A DNA stretch of 64,000 nucleotides from Nectonema munidae (Eukaryota > Nematomorpha > Nectonematoida > Nectonematidae): the NCBI GenBank assembly GCA_030549495.1, contig JAUIRK010000599.1, positions 124,001 to 188,000 of the forward strand, written 5' to 3'. Position numbers and translations under genes: made by a program. Position 1 is the first letter of the stretch. The number at the start of each line of letters is the position of its first letter. The notes under the pieces were generated by a model that saw only the letters and a list, made by a program, of their open reading frames with translations, did no database searches and was not told where the DNA came from. Shown here piece after piece: positions 12,367 through 23,394 of the stretch.

Positions 12367-14226
12367 CAGTGAAAACTCTCAAAACCGGATTCTTAGGAAT
12401 TCGGAATTTTCTATATACCGAAACACAATGTCCTTCCCGATTTTTTGACCTCCAAATCATTCGTAAAATATCCTTGTCAACCGAATACTCTTTAATATGA
12501 AAACCGAACCCAAATTTTTGGAAAAACGTGAATTTTGTTTCTTGTAAACCGAAAATTACATAATTAATTAACAAGAAGTCATAACAACATTTTTTCATCA
12601 TCATCAATCTATCACACCAAATTTAAACATTCATATAAATCCTAAACACATATACGTATGTAAATGTATTCAGATAAACTTGAAGACATGATACTCACAC
12701 TAGCACATGTGTGTTGTTTTGTTCACGGGTGTCAAACACACGGCATGCGCTCCACATTGGGCACGCCAAGAGTTACAATACTGTTCGCTCATTATTTTTG
12801 AGAAAATAATCAATGCGTGGAACCATGAGTTTTTTTCCATGAATTATTATCATATTTTCATCTGGAAAACATCGAATTACAATGTGATGGTCTGATGAAA
12901 AAAACTTTTTTTACCATGTAATTAATTGATTATTTCTAAATATCCGAAAATAACTTCATTGGCTTTAAAAATTCTATGTATGTTTGGCACGACCCATCTT
13001 TGTAAGCAAAATTTTTCAGTAATAAATATTAATAAGTTTGAACAAGACTAACAATTGATCAGATAAACGATTTTCGACAGTTTCTGCTGCAACGAATTTA
13101 ACTCCTGATTTCCATGAAATTGTCCAGAAGGAGCGATCTCAATTTTGTAGGAAATCGCAAAAGATCGCTCAAACACGAGCCAAAAATTTTCATAATCCGG
13201 TTCAATCATAAAAGCCAAAGCTGCCGAATACAGAAAAATTACTCCGTAAGGATTACAGTGGTTTTCGGTTGGGTGGCATTGTTCTTGGAAGTCCCACTAC
13301 TCCATACAATCCTATTCGCTTTCAGGAGTAGAAGACTGGATCCAAAGAATTCCTTATATACCTGAGAGATAGAAGATGTATTTGACTGTGTCGATACGCC
13401 TTTTTTTCGAAAACGCTTGCAACCATTTCAAGCAGTCACAACGAAAGAGCGTTTGATGCTCTTGCTCAGGTCCAGCGCAACAGGTGAAAACTTACACCCA
13501 TAGTTATAGGAAAGTCAAGAATCAGCTGCCAGTCGTGCACACTTCCATAAAAAAGGATGGATTACTTCTCAAATCTTCACCGATTGGAAAGAGATGAAAC
13601 TGCAAAAAGGAAAAATCCTATCGTTTCTGGACCACGTGGCCTCTCACATAACTTGTTACATCTGGCCTTTCCCATGCCATATTGAAGTTTCTTTCAGCTA
13701 CTTGACCAAGGGGTAATCAGTTCGTTCAAAGCAAAATATGAAAAATTGTTAATGTTGTAACTTATCGCAAAGATGGACACACTGTAATCAAAGCAGCCGA
13801 TTTGGTCAAGTCTATCACCATTCTAGATGCGCAACATTGGATTTCGACATCGTTACGAGACACTAAAGGAAGTACCATATCTGGAGCTGGACTCCTGAAA
13901 CGTTGTGGGTTTCTAGTTCAAAAGAAGAGGAACAAGGTGCAGAATACGATGCTTCATCAAACACTTGCTTGATACAAGTCACCGAACAACCTATTGATGA
14001 AGATGCGTACATAGAGATTGATGCATTCCTACCAGCAGATGACAACTGGAAGACTTGCATCCTTGAAAACTACATTCAACTAAGCAAGACTGAAGATGTA
14101 GAAAGTGACGATGAAAAAAACTAAGTGCAACAAGTCGAAACATTACGCCTCAGAATAACTCTCACAAGAGTACAGAATATTTTGGAAGAAGTTGAGGACT
14201 CACAAGATCTAATGGTTCATCATAGT
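12367..14226 (+). mobile_element. pogo-superfamily relic (one end recognised)
   Basis: The left end reads TA then CAGTGAAAACTCTCAAAACC, followed by further short CCGAA-type motifs, which resembles the CAGT-starting ends of pogo/Tigger-like elements. Plus-strand remnants of a DDE transposase follow at 13100-14210. A matching right end was not found; a foldback element begins at 14227, so the right terminus may have been lost or displaced. The copy is heavily decayed. Confidence 0.6.
13114..14210 (+). pseudogene. decayed pogo/jerky-like transposase
   Basis: Several frames must be read to follow the protein, and stops are frequent. Recognisable marks are FLDHVASHI near 13621-13650, corresponding to the second catalytic Asp block, and LDQGVISSFKAKYEK near 13700-13745, the third. 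The longest intact part, 13903-14124, encodes an acidic C-terminal region (EEEQGAEYDASS..., IDEDAYIEIDAFLPADDNW) as is common at the end of CENP-B/jerky-like transposases. After a TAA at 14122-14124 the same frame stays open for another 35 or so codons. The amino-terminal helix-turn-helix domain was not recognised. The gene is dead. Confidence 0.6.
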
Positions 14227-14767
14227 CAAAACGTCCAAAAACTAAAAAGTCCGAAAACCAAAACGTCCGAAACCAAATTTTTTTTTGGATTATAATGAAT
14301 TTAGCTAAACAATTTTCATTTTAAAATCAAACACTTCTGAAGATTATGAGTTTAAAATATATAACCGCATTTTGGAAAAAAGTCTCGGAAAAAGTTATAC
14401 TAATTAGTCGAATTTGCAAGACTTTGAAAATTAGACTTGCTATCAAAAATCAAAGGAAAAACTACACAATTTGAATGAATTTTAAGAGATTGGAATGAAT
14501 TTTTATCTATTCCAGTAAAAAGACACTCTTGATTATAGTGTATTTTTCATTTAAATCTAAAATGTGGGAAGTTTTAAACTAAAAAAAGAATGTTTTTAAA
14601 TAAAAAAAGTTTTGTGCTCAATTTTTCAATTTTTTTCCTCAACAATTTTGATTCTCGAAAAAAAAATGTTTTTTAGGGTTCAGATAATTTTCGGACCTTT
14701 TGGTTTCGGACGTTTTGGTTTTCGGACGTTTCGGTTTCAGATGTTTTGGATTTCGGAAGTTTTGACC
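14227..14767. repeat. foldback element with GTCCGAAA-type inverted repeats
   Basis: The left arm (14227-14276) is built from repeats of CCAAAACGTCCGAAA and the right arm (about 14690-14767) contains the same motif on the opposite strand, TTTCGGACGTTTTGG. The outermost bases GTCAAAAC and GTTTTGAC mirror each other. Between them are about 410 AT-rich bases without coding capacity. This is a non-autonomous foldback or MITE-like element. The reading frame at 14612-14845 is an accident of the right arm. Confidence 0.8.
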
Positions 14768-16479
14768 AGGCACCGATCTAAGCATTCAATTTACTTACTA
14801 AGATATCAATCAATTAACAAAAATTTACAATTTATCCATGGTTAAAAGTATTTTTAATATATATCCTAAGAAATAATTTTTTTTTTAAAAATTTAGTTTA
14901 TAATTTAGCAAAAAACTGAATTCTAATCTGTGAAAAAAAACCGAAAAAATTCACCAAAAATTTTTTTTAAATATTCATGACAAAACTTACATAAAAAGGT
15001 GCTAACAATGCGAAGGTTGATGATTGGAGTGGAAAAATGACTGACTTTAAAGCTCCAGAGACGATCGTGGACAATCTTTGCTTGTAGAAAATAAGAGATC
15101 ATATTATAGCATCAATGCAATTATTTCATGTATACACTTTTTTCACAGTTTTCTAGGTCTGGTGATATTATATTCTTTGAGCTATAATAATAATAATGCC
15201 TTCTTGACGTCGTGGTGTGCCTTGTATTTAATACTTCAATCTATCAAATTATTCCATATGTTGCTGCTGTTCACGATGCAAGAAAACTTCAATTCACAAT
15301 TACTCATATTATACATTACAGCATATAACTATCTATATATCTATCGCATACGCTTTTAATGAATGCCAATTAACTTGTGTTGCAGAATGTAAAGTTATTT
15401 TCCTTCATGACGAAAGTAGTTCAGGTTGATTTTATCACTAATCAAGCATCATTGGGATTTGGAGGGTGCGTGGGTCGACATATTGCCCTGTTTGTGGCCA
15501 AAAACCCAAAATTACGCCTTTTTAGGAAGCGTTTGGCCGTTTCTTTTTTTCCCTTGATGTCATCTAATAGTTTTTCATCTCAACACTTTTATGTTGCTAG
15601 CATGTCATAAAAACCCATATTTAATAGGCAAGGCTGATAAATTTGTGATAATAAATTAGGTATGAAATAATAGTACAAAAATGTATTAATTTTTCATTAA
15701 TAAAAGAGATGTCGATCAGTTGATATTTTTGCAACACTGACACAATCAGCACCTAATTGTGTACCCTTCATTTTATTTCAAAAATAAAAATAGGGACTTG
15801 TTGAAATTGTGTACTGTTCTTATTGTCTTAAATCTTTTAGTAATTCTTAATATATCATATATAAACTTTTATGTACTCACAACTCAAGCGTTTCCACTCT
15901 CAACTGATGAGTAGATTGAATCTAGATTCTCACTGAAGAATTCATTCCTCAACATTCTGACACACTTTTAGATTTTGTAAATCTAAAATCAAACGCCACC
16001 TTTACTCACACTAATAAACCCAACTAATTCAGATCCCATTCATAACTAGGGATAGCATACTGTACTTTACGTTTCCAAATTACGGTACGATACGCTAGCT
16101 TTATTGTAAAAATAGGAATCGAAAAAATAATGTACGGAAAATAGCGAAGTTCTGTACGATTTCGAGCGTTTTTTTATCGAACCTGTGAGTATCAAGTTCA
16201 AACTAGTTATTTGAATGATATATCATATCGAGTCTCTTTTTACGCGTCCTTTTTATTTCAAATTTTTGTTGAAACTTTTAGAATAAACTTTTGCAAACAT
16301 TTTGATATTAGTAATAACTTCTAAAAACAAAGTTAATAAAATGTAAAAAAATATAAATTTTATCTTTAAATTTGATAACAAAAAAAATTTATTGTAAATA
16401 AATAAAAGTTATTTGGGTCATAATTTTCTCCATTCACCGCCAAATTTAGATTAAAAAACATATATCTATAAAAGTTACT
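14768..16479. other. AT-rich stretch, no gene recognised
   Basis: Plus-strand frames at 15078-15359 and 15377-15610 have no recognisable domain and a composition like translated AT-rich noise. Around 16050-16170 there are imperfect palindromic runs (for example ACGGTACGATACG near 16083), possibly an end of the downstream IS630-type relic, but no matching partner was found. Confidence 0.35.
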
Positions 16480-17420
16480 CAATTCCATCATTGTTATAGG
16501 TTTGAGAGTGCTTCTTTCATGATTTCTTGAATATCATGAGTTGAGTCGTTTCTTGCAATCTTAAATAAATGTTTACATTTATTTTTGATTTTGGAAAAAA
16601 ACATTTTCGATAGGATTCAACATAAATGATTAAGGTGAAGGAAATAATAGTTTCATTCTGTTCTGCAAAAAAAACTTATTGCTAACAAAAATATAACATT
16701 TCTGGACCTCCTTGTTGCTAGTACGGTAATGGCTTCTTTACCTTTTTTAGATGTGACATAGGATCTTAAAAAGGCGACTGCTGAATCCAGACTCATCTAG
16801 AAAGTCATATAGGGGTGATCTTTATGGGCATTACTTGCCACATGCGGAGCAGATTCTCTTCTTACGTCTTTCTAACTCTACTGCTTCAATTCCCTTACTT
16901 ACTCTTTTTAGTGTATTTGTATTTTGTGCGCCAATTGATTGTGAATAGAAGTTATGCCTGCATCAATTCCACTTCAACTTCAACTTTTTCTTCTTGTAAA
17001 GTTATTGTAGGATAATAATCTTCTACAATTTTTTTAATGCGGCACCGCTTTTCATTGAAAGCGGTTTTCTTGTGTGCTCTATGCTTTTGAATTGCATCGC
17101 CTTCTTTGTTTATCGATTTTTCATGTTGAATATTATAAAAATAAAATAAATTTAATGCTGAAATTATTTTCCAACACTAAATCCAAAAGCTTTTCCTTTT
17201 TTTTTTATAAAAAACAATTCACCACAAAATGGAATAAAATGCAAAAAAATGTGCAAATCTTGTAACTAATTTGGGAAATGAACCAAAAAATTCGCGACGC
17301 AGAATACCTTCGTGACTTTCTTTCTTTTCATTTTTTAGATAAATCTGTGCTTGTTCAAAAATTGCATCGATCCTTTCTGACAATTGACAAAGTTATGCAA
17401 GATTTCATGTGTATTCAACT
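16480..17420 (-). pseudogene. IS630/Tc1-mariner (DDE_3-like) transposase relic
   Basis: Read on the minus strand, several blocks of an IS630-superfamily transposase appear in order. Near 17000 is IVEDYYPTITLQE, the linker after the helix-turn-helix. Near 16790-16815 is DFLDESGF with the first catalytic Asp. Near 16680-16765 is KKGKEAITVLATRRSRNVIF, the strand after it. Near 16600-16640 is LNPIENVFSKIKNK, the final catalytic Glu block. Blocks are in different frames with several stops, and the middle block that should carry the second Asp is missing. Inverted terminal repeats were not identified. The upper limit of the element is approximate. Confidence 0.65.
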
Positions 17421-18049
17421 TTTATAACTAAAAAAGCATATATGATTTCTATGTGTATTTTAAGGAAAAAAAATTGTTTTTGTATCATTTTTCATATTGT
17501 TTTCTTCTTCTATTATTTTTTTGTTAAAACATCACTAGTTCCTTGTATTTTTCAACTATTGTATTCAGAACAAAAAAATTTATTCGAAATTCTCAAAAAA
17601 CTTCTTTAGAAAGAGAGATTTGTGTTTTCACAAGCACAGAACTACTGAGCATTAATGCTTAAGATTACAAATTCTTTGAATTTAACTTAGTTATCCCATT
17701 TTGCACTCATATTAACTCAGTTTTAAAGATGGAAATTTATTTTAAATAATTACTGAACTTCAAAACTTTACTCTGAAAACTTTCAGCAAAAACTTAAAAC
17801 TATCAAAAGAATAAAAACGAATTTGAAATAAAAAAAGACGCAATTAAATATAAATAGTATATAATAGATAAAAAATAACATATGTAATATAAAAAATATA
17901 AAAAGAATAAGATATTTTAGGATCATATTTTTAAAATATATTTCGAAAAAGAACATGATTTTTTAAGCTATATTCGAATGCAATTTTAATTTATTGCACA
18001 GGTAATGCCTGAACCAACAAAATTAAAAGGGTTCACTTTTTGAAAATAT
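17421..18049. other. AT-rich stretch
   Basis: Nothing recognised apart from homopolymer-rich sequence. The frame at 17409-17609 is low complexity. Confidence 0.4.
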
Positions 18050-18180
18050 ATTTTAAAAATGACATTATCTAACCCTAACCCTAAAAAATTTCTTGTTCTT
18101 TTTGCATAATGTTATTTTAAAAATGACATTATCTAACCCTACGTCCAAAAATCTCTTATTCTTTTTATAATACTTCATTA
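18050..18180 (+). repeat. two-copy tandem repeat with CCCTAA motif
   Basis: A unit of about 65 bases beginning TTTTAAAAATGACATTATCT is present twice in tandem. The first copy contains CTAACCCTAACCCTAA, two and a half telomere-like hexamers. There is no longer hexamer array, so this is not a telomere. Confidence 0.8.
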
Positions 18181-18598
18181 TAATATCACCATAACATAGA
18201 GGTCATTAAAAATTGCACCCCTATCCCTTTTCAAAAATACAATAATAATTTTTACCAAGTCGTTTTCCACTTTTTATTATTTCAAATCAGGCACAGAGCA
18301 ATTTTATTGTAAACAGTATCAAATTAAACACACCGGAAAGTCTAGCCATACTTAAATCTCAATGCTCTTTACACCCTTGTCTCCCCTTTGTTATTATATC
18401 AAATCATACATTGTGCAAATTTTATCCTAAATGCTATAGTAATATGTAATACTAATAAATATACAATGATTGTACTAAAGAATATACGGGATATATTCGC
18501 AAGGTGAAAAACATCAAACTTTTTTATTTCGATACGAAAAAAGTGATGTTTGAAAATACGAAATTTCCGTTAGAACCGTAACTTAGGCCAATCACTGC
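18181..18598. other. AT-rich stretch
   Basis: Two loosely similar segments (about 18255-18310 and 18375-18430, each with TTATTAT.TCAAATCA and a downstream CACA motif) suggest an old internal duplication. No gene seen. Confidence 0.3.
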
Positions 18599-18964
18599 TC
18601 ACACCTCAACAAATCTTGCAACGCCACAGACCAGCGATATACCGACATCTGCTTCACAAATATCTATCAGTAACACTTTTAACGCGCTAAACTCAAACGT
18701 AATTCTATCTTTATTCACAAGTTTTGCAATTATATGCTTCTTGGATCTTTTCAAAACTGGCTGAAACTCAATGATCACTTTTAGAGAATTAATTAGTATT
18801 GTCATTTTACAAGCTCTCTTCTCTACATTAACAAAGTTTTGAAAGCCTATGATGTATATGCAACTCTTGTATCGTAAGGTTTTCGAACTTGATTTATATA
18901 TATCAACAATCAAAAGCAATATATTAAAAACAATGTATGATGGCCTGGCTTGTACAAAATCCAA
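18599..18964 (-). CDS. unrecognised ORF, 121 codons
   Basis: Minus-strand frame of 121 residues ending in TGA. The second half (PVLKRSKKHIIAKLVNKDRI, then ALKVLLIDICEADVGISLVC) has a balanced composition. An acceptor-like AACTTTGTTAATGTAG lies inside, so only the carboxy-terminal 70 or so residues may be an exon. I recognise no domain. It may be a terminal exon of a host gene, a transposon remnant or chance. Confidence 0.25.
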   Translation of the reverse strand: MDFVQARPSYIVFNILLLIVDIYKSSSKTLRYKSCIYIIGFQNFVNVEKRACKMTILINSLKVIIEFQPVLKRSKKHIIAKLVNKDRITFEFSALKVLLIDICEADVGISLVCGVARFVEV

Positions 18965-20230
18965 TGGCTCTTCTCGTATTATTTGTAGTTTACATTTGTT
19001 AAAGTTATTAAAACAAGCAAACTATTTCCTACGTTCAATATATAATCAAAGTTAATTTTCCCATTTTTTCTTTGCTATTCAATTTTAGGTTAAAGAATAT
19101 TACAAGAATGTTTATCGCGTCTTTTGCATATATCCCCGCTTTAGTTAACATGTTCTTCCTCTTGTGATGTTTTCTTTCGCTGTAAGAGGAAAATTTTTCT
19201 TCTTGAGAGGTGAGGGGTCTGCAAATAAATTTGAAGGGGAGGGGCTTCCCTTTTTTCAAAAATAGATAGGTAGCCTCTCAAAAACGTTCTTAATTTGCGT
19301 TGAATCCAAAAAAAGAACTTTCTAAAAAGGCTATTTTTTAAGAAAAACATTTAAAGATAAAAAAATCTTGAGATAAATTTACATTTATGTTCCTTTTCCT
19401 CGCACTTGTTGTACAAATATCTATGCCATTTATCTCCGATTAATTTATATTAAAAGCAATTCATTTCGCTAACTAATCGAAAAAATACTCCAAACTTTTG
19501 GCATCAATATTTATCATAACTTATTTTCATACAAAACATATTTACCTGGAATAATCTAAAAGAAGTGACTTTTGAATTTACAGATATATAATATCTACTT
19601 ATCTAAGCAACATTTCAGAAAATAAAAGGTATATATACTAGGAACTGTTCCATCGATAAATAAATAAATTGCACCCCTTATATCGAATTCGTTTTGTCTA
19701 AAATTTTGATTATATTTTTACTGCGCAAGTCATAAAATATAAGGAATCCATTTTTACTATAAAAAAACTAAACTAAACTCCGTAAGTCACGGAATAGTAG
19801 GGCCGAGCTGTCTGATAACGCAAATGATCATTTTGAACGAGATGTACAAAAATGCTTAATTCTATTTAAGCAAAATTTACTATAGCTATGTTTGAAACAC
19901 TAGAACCACCAAATTTTATTTACTTAAAAACCAGGATTAAAGTTATTAGAGACATACATAAAAAATATAATATTCAAAGCTTCCAATTTCACAGAGAATA
20001 TGAGTAGAACATCTTCAACTAAACTTCCAATTAAAACTTTATTTCCCTATATACTTTCATTATTCCAATGCAAAAAGTTACTACAACTCAGACATTATTT
20101 TTTCAACCAAGTATCGTTTACAAATGAAGAATTTAAGAGTTATACGTTTTTGATGTAAATAACTCAAAATATGAACGCTATTTATGAGCGAATGTAAAAC
20201 AACTTGTTCACTCTATTTTCATCTTTGCAG
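18965..20230. other. AT-rich stretch
   Basis: No gene recognised. GAGGGGTCTGC and GGGGAGGGGCTTCCC near 19207-19253 resemble the G-rich subterminal parts of the hAT-type elements elsewhere in the window but no ends could be paired. Minus-strand frames at 19035-19350 overlap this block and are not convincing genes. Confidence 0.3.
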
Positions 20231-20337
20231 GTATAAGTGCATTCAGAACAAGCATCGATTCAAAATCTAAGAGTAACCACAAGTTTATTCCAAAAGTATC
20301 CAGCTTATTGGACAAATATTTTGGAAAAGAGATCTAG
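20231..20337 (+). CDS. possible terminal exon of an unrecognised gene
   Basis: A strong acceptor, TTTTCATCTTTGCAG, precedes 107 nt that read in phase 1 as ISAFRTSIDSKSKSNHKF then IPKVSSLLDKYFGKEI and a TAG stop at 20335-20337. The polar composition differs from the surrounding AT-rich DNA. No upstream exon on the plus strand was identified with confidence and no family is recognised. Confidence 0.4.
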
Positions 20338-20504
20338 CTTTTGAAAGAAATATTCGTTCAGAGACAAGAAAATTTGGAGATGGATTATAAAAGGATATTA
20401 TGAGTTTATCTCTATATATGTTATTTATATTCATCTCAAATTATTTCTAACTTTTTAAATGTGAGTATTTTTATCATTTCTTAATCTTGATTTAATGCGC
20501 GACT

Positions 20505-20575
20505 TTAAGTTAAGGAGGGGGGAGGGTGGTTGTGAAATTTTGCTCCCTCCTCAGAATATGCCTCTATGCATAAAA
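20505..20575. mobile_element. relic of a G-rich hAT-type terminus
   Basis: The sequence GGAGGGGGGAGGG, then GTGAAATTTTGCTCCC and CAGAATATGCCTCTATG resembles the terminal part of the 3-kb hAT family at 34450, 45973 and 49689 (CAGGGGCGCA-type end followed by a G run and CGAAATTTT). It is degraded and unpaired. Confidence 0.3.
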
Positions 20576-21498
20576 ACAATCCAATAAAATTTTCAAAGTC
20601 TTCAAAAGAAAATTTTCGTTATTATGGCGACATTACAATATTTTTAATTGCTTCCCTTACTTTTGTTTTTATTCAATAGTATGGAAAGATTTAACCCTCG
20701 ATAGTTAAAAATGCGTTGTCACTGTTACAGTTGATTTCAAAACCTTCTTCAGTAGAATAAGTTTCCATTTTATCGATTAGATTTGAGAAAGTTTAAAAAT
20801 CAAACAAAAATTAATAAAAATAAGGAATCGAAAAATTAAAGTCTTTTGACGCCTTTTACATTTATTGTCCATAAGTTAATTATTTTTAAATGAAATTATA
20901 CAAAAACCTAAAAATATTATTTAAAATTAAAATTGATAAATTGAAAACATTTTTTTTCATTTGAGATTAAATTTTTTAAACTTAAGCAACCGTTTACCCT
21001 TTCTACTGTTAAATAGATTAATTTTCTACTTTCATGAAGTGATATGATTAAGAATTTGACCCAGTTTTCTGATAGGTTCGTTAGAGAGGCAAAATACTGC
21101 AGAGGTCTAAATACGGCCAGTCAAAGGTTTTATGCAGCCCACATGGATAAAGTTAACACAAAAGTTATGTAAATTCACGCATCCTTAGATTGATATGAAA
21201 ATTATGGATATTCATACTACACGATGATTGATTGCTTCCCAGTATTTTAACTAAAATAGCTACTTAAGCTACTTCTTGAAGAGTGAAGTTAATTTTGATG
21301 TAAATTTAGTGTTTCAAGTCGATAACAAATTGTGAGCGTGTAATTATTTTTATAAGACTTTTCACTTTTTTATAGATAACATTTTTTTTGCAAACGTTTT
21401 AATAAATTTACCTTAAAAATGGAATCTTGAACAGTAGTATGTAGTAGTTATGAGGCAAATTAATTTTATTTGAATGAGATTACTATAAATATTAACAG
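20576..21498. other. AT-rich stretch
   Basis: Nothing recognised. The block ends at an acceptor-like ATTAACAG before the next coding-like segment. Confidence 0.35.
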
Positions 21499-21759
21499 GC
21501 AAGCTTTCACGAAAAGGCCTGAGATCTTATGTTCAATTCAAGGATTGCATTTTTAGAACGCGTGTAGTATCCAAGAGGACGTATGAACCTTCTGAGGGTA
21601 GGTCGGTTTATGTGTGTTGTGCTGCACCATAGATTGAGGACATCGTTCATGGATCTTCCATTTTTCTTTGGAACTACAAGATTACAACAGAGAGTCTATT
21701 TCATCAGGTACATCGGCTCAAGGACAAAAGGAATAGCTCTTTGCTGCAAAGCGACTCAG
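21499..21759 (+). CDS. coding-like segment of an unrecognised gene, interrupted by one TAG
   Basis: After an acceptor AAATATTAACAG the plus strand reads GKLSRKGLRSYVQF, KDCIFRTRVVSKRTYEPSEG and RSVYVCCAAP, then a TAG at 21630-21632, then in the same frame IEDIVHGSSIFLWNYKITTE and SLFHQVHRLKDKRNSSLLQS, to a donor TCAG|GTGATT at 21760. The TAG could end an acceptor (GCTGCACCATAG), in which case there are two exons, but the implied intron would be only about 35 nt, too short to be usual. The alternative is a nonsense mutation in a pseudogene. The end at 21759 is phase 1 and joins in frame to the segment at 21885-21991. No family recognised. The ATG frame at 21583-21777 is a shadow. Confidence 0.35.
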
Positions 21760-21800
21760 GTGATTCCAAGTCGGTGAAATACAATTGTAGAGGTCTATCT

Positions 21801-21846
21801 TTAACCCTTTGAGGATTAGTATGATACCGGGTCCTCAAAGGTTTAA
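21801..21846. mobile_element. 46-bp piggyBac-type miniature element
   Basis: TTAA at 21801-21804 and TTAA at 21843-21846 flank a 38-bp unit whose ends mirror each other: CCCTTTGAGGA at the left and TCCTCAAAGGT at the right. TTAA duplication with CCYTTT-starting ends is the hallmark of piggyBac superfamily elements. Almost nothing lies between the inverted repeats. It sits between two coding-like segments that join in phase, as an intronic insertion would. Confidence 0.75.
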
Positions 21847-21884
21847 AGTTTTTAAATCCTGTGGAAAATATTTTTCAATTGTAG

Positions 21885-21991
21885 CATACCGAACTAATCG
21901 TATTCTTTATTTAGAATCAAAAATGTTAGAAAAGAGAGCTTACTTCAGAAAGCAGCATGGATTAAGTGTGCTTAACAATTTGGTGGAATAG
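21885..21991 (+). CDS. possible terminal exon, unrecognised gene
   Basis: After an acceptor TTTTTCAATTGTAG the frame reads YRTNRILYLESKMLEKRAYF then RKQHGLSVLNNLVE and a TAG stop. It starts with two bases of a split codon, exactly what the donor at 21759/21760 requires (G joined to CA). The 125-nt intron between them contains the 46-bp piggyBac-type element. No family recognised. Confidence 0.4.
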
Positions 21992-22320
21992 AATAAGCAA
22001 ATTTAGAGATTAAATTGGTAAAGCGTTAGCTTATATATAAAATATAAGTTTAGTCTACAAAAAATACTTTTCATAGTTCAAATCTATTTGACATGAAATA
22101 AAGAAAAGATGTTTGCAAAAAAAAGATGATAGTTAAACTCTTTGGGGAATTTGTTAACTATTTGGCAAATTTATGAGCAAATATTTCAAGATATCTTTGG
22201 CATGTGGTTACGTGAAATAATCAGCTTTAGTACTTAAAAATGGTTAAAATAATAAACAGTATTTTAAAAATTCCGTAGCCTAACACAAAAAAACCGTACT
22301 TGGGTGCAGAAACAAAACCT

Positions 22321-22441
22321 TTAACGCTTTGAGGATCAGAATTTTTAAGACACAACGTCTCCCTTCTGAATTTTAAATATTTAAAGCACACGATTTTTAT
22401 TTATTATGACACAAATGTCACACTGGTCCTCAAAGGGCTAA
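22321..22441. mobile_element. 121-bp piggyBac-type miniature element
   Basis: Begins TTAACGCTTTGAGGATCAG and ends CTGGTCCTCAAAGGGCTAA, the inverse with a few changes; the right target site has drifted from TTAA to CTAA. Same family as the elements at 21801 and 57438. The inside is AT-rich and non-coding. Confidence 0.75.
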
Positions 22442-22660
22442 AAGAAATTGCGACAATTGCTTGTTAGGGATGTAAAACTCAAAAAAAAAATTAATTCTTT
22501 CTTTCGGTTTTCTCCGCGTGCTTTCAAAAATCTAACTTATTTTCCCATTTTTCAAAATACTTGAAAAATAAGACTCCAACTGTTAAATTTTATTAGTTAA
22601 CATGAAAAATGCAATACTTTATTTTCTAAATAAATAATTCCCTATTTTTGAGTAAACACA

Positions 22661-22813
22661 TCATATGATGCCATCCGCAATTTCTATAATTTTCTTGCTA
22701 GTGTGAATTCTGTCTATGCGATCTAAAACAAAAGCATTGGATAAGTTTTCGCTAAATTCAAAATCAGAGTTATCAAGGTTTTTCTTACTGCTTCGAATGT
22801 GCTCCTGAATATT
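22661..22813 (-). CDS. possible terminal exon of an unrecognised minus-strand gene
   Basis: A good acceptor, ATTTTTCCTCTTTAG, precedes a 153-nt phase-0 segment reading NIQEHIRSSKKNLDNSDFEF, then SENLSNAFVLDRIDRIHTSK and KIIEIADGII before TGA at 22663-22661. It joins in phase with the segment ending at 22880 across a 66-nt intron. The composition is clearly protein-like. Function not assigned. Confidence 0.5.
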   Translation of the reverse strand, partial: NIQEHIRSSKKNLDNSDFEFSENLSNAFVLDRIDRIHTSKKIIEIADGII

Positions 22814-22879
22814 CTAAAGAGGAAAAATTTCAATTGATTATATTTCAGAGCAAAAAGTAAAATAAAACACGTCATTTAC

Positions 22880-22975
22880 CTTTCTTATTCCAACCAAGTC
22901 TTCTAGAATTTCTTTTCTTTGCAATTGGTATACAATGAAAGGGCGTGCATAAATAATTAATATATTTTTGAATTA
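22880..22975 (-). CDS. possible exon, resembles a motif of BRMS1/Sds3-type proteins
   Basis: The minus-strand frame YARPFIVYQLQRKEILEDL, then VGIRK, ends at a donor AAG|GTAAAT (22879-22878) in phase 0. I recall a conserved block of the form PYIVYML..IDILEDW..I.KA near the end of BRMS1/SDS3 histone-deacetylase complex subunits; the resemblance is suggestive only. The frame is open back to a TAA near 22975, and I see neither an in-frame ATG nor an AG acceptor before the motif, so the upstream boundary is unresolved and a pseudogene is possible. Confidence 0.35.
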
Positions 22976-23377
22976 AGAAAAGAGTGTTTGATTGCATTAA
23001 ATATGCAGACGGCTAAATCTCTTTCGAAGAAAAATCATCTAATAGCAAGAATTTTCTTTCACATACATTATTATGGATAAGTTATACAAGTTTTTGCTTT
23101 TAAATTATGCGTCTAGTAGGCGGTATCAAGCTTGTTATATGGCATGCAAGTCTCTTCCTTTCTTTAAGTCTATTTTATGGCCTCTACCAAATTTTTAAGT
23201 TGTCTTAATTTCATTAAAAAAAGACAGAATATGATTTTGCCTCGCATATATATCAGCAGAAGGTGTTAATCTTAGATTTTATATAAGCAATGATCATGGA
23301 TGTTGTTATGTGCTCCTCACCGTTGGAAAAAAAGGTTTTGTGCTCACCGAAAATTTTTGGGCCACCTTAATTAGAAA
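22976..23377. other. AT-rich stretch
   Basis: No gene seen. Further exons of the minus-strand gene above might lie here, but none was recognised. Confidence 0.3.
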
Positions 23378-23394
23378 TCCTACCTACGCCAGTG
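23378..23394 (-). mobile_element. hAT-type terminus (CACTGGCGTAG form)
   Basis: On the minus strand the sequence reads CACTGGCGTAGGTAGG, close to the CAGTGGCGTAGC end shared by many hAT (Charlie-like) elements and to the nested elements at 48203 and 52205. The partner end was not located. Confidence 0.35.

Noticed and set aside
14612-14845. Plus-strand ORF with repeated FGPFGFGRFGF pattern
   Set aside because: The pattern comes from the tandem arm of the foldback element, not from a protein-coding gene.
15078-15610. Two plus-strand ORFs of 93 and 77 codons as membrane proteins
   Set aside because: Hydrophobicity is what AT-rich DNA gives by chance (many Leu, Phe, Ile, Tyr codons); no splice sites or family match.
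18059-18090. Telomere-like CCCTAA repeats
   Set aside because: Only about two and a half units inside a two-copy tandem repeat; too short for a telomere or interstitial array.
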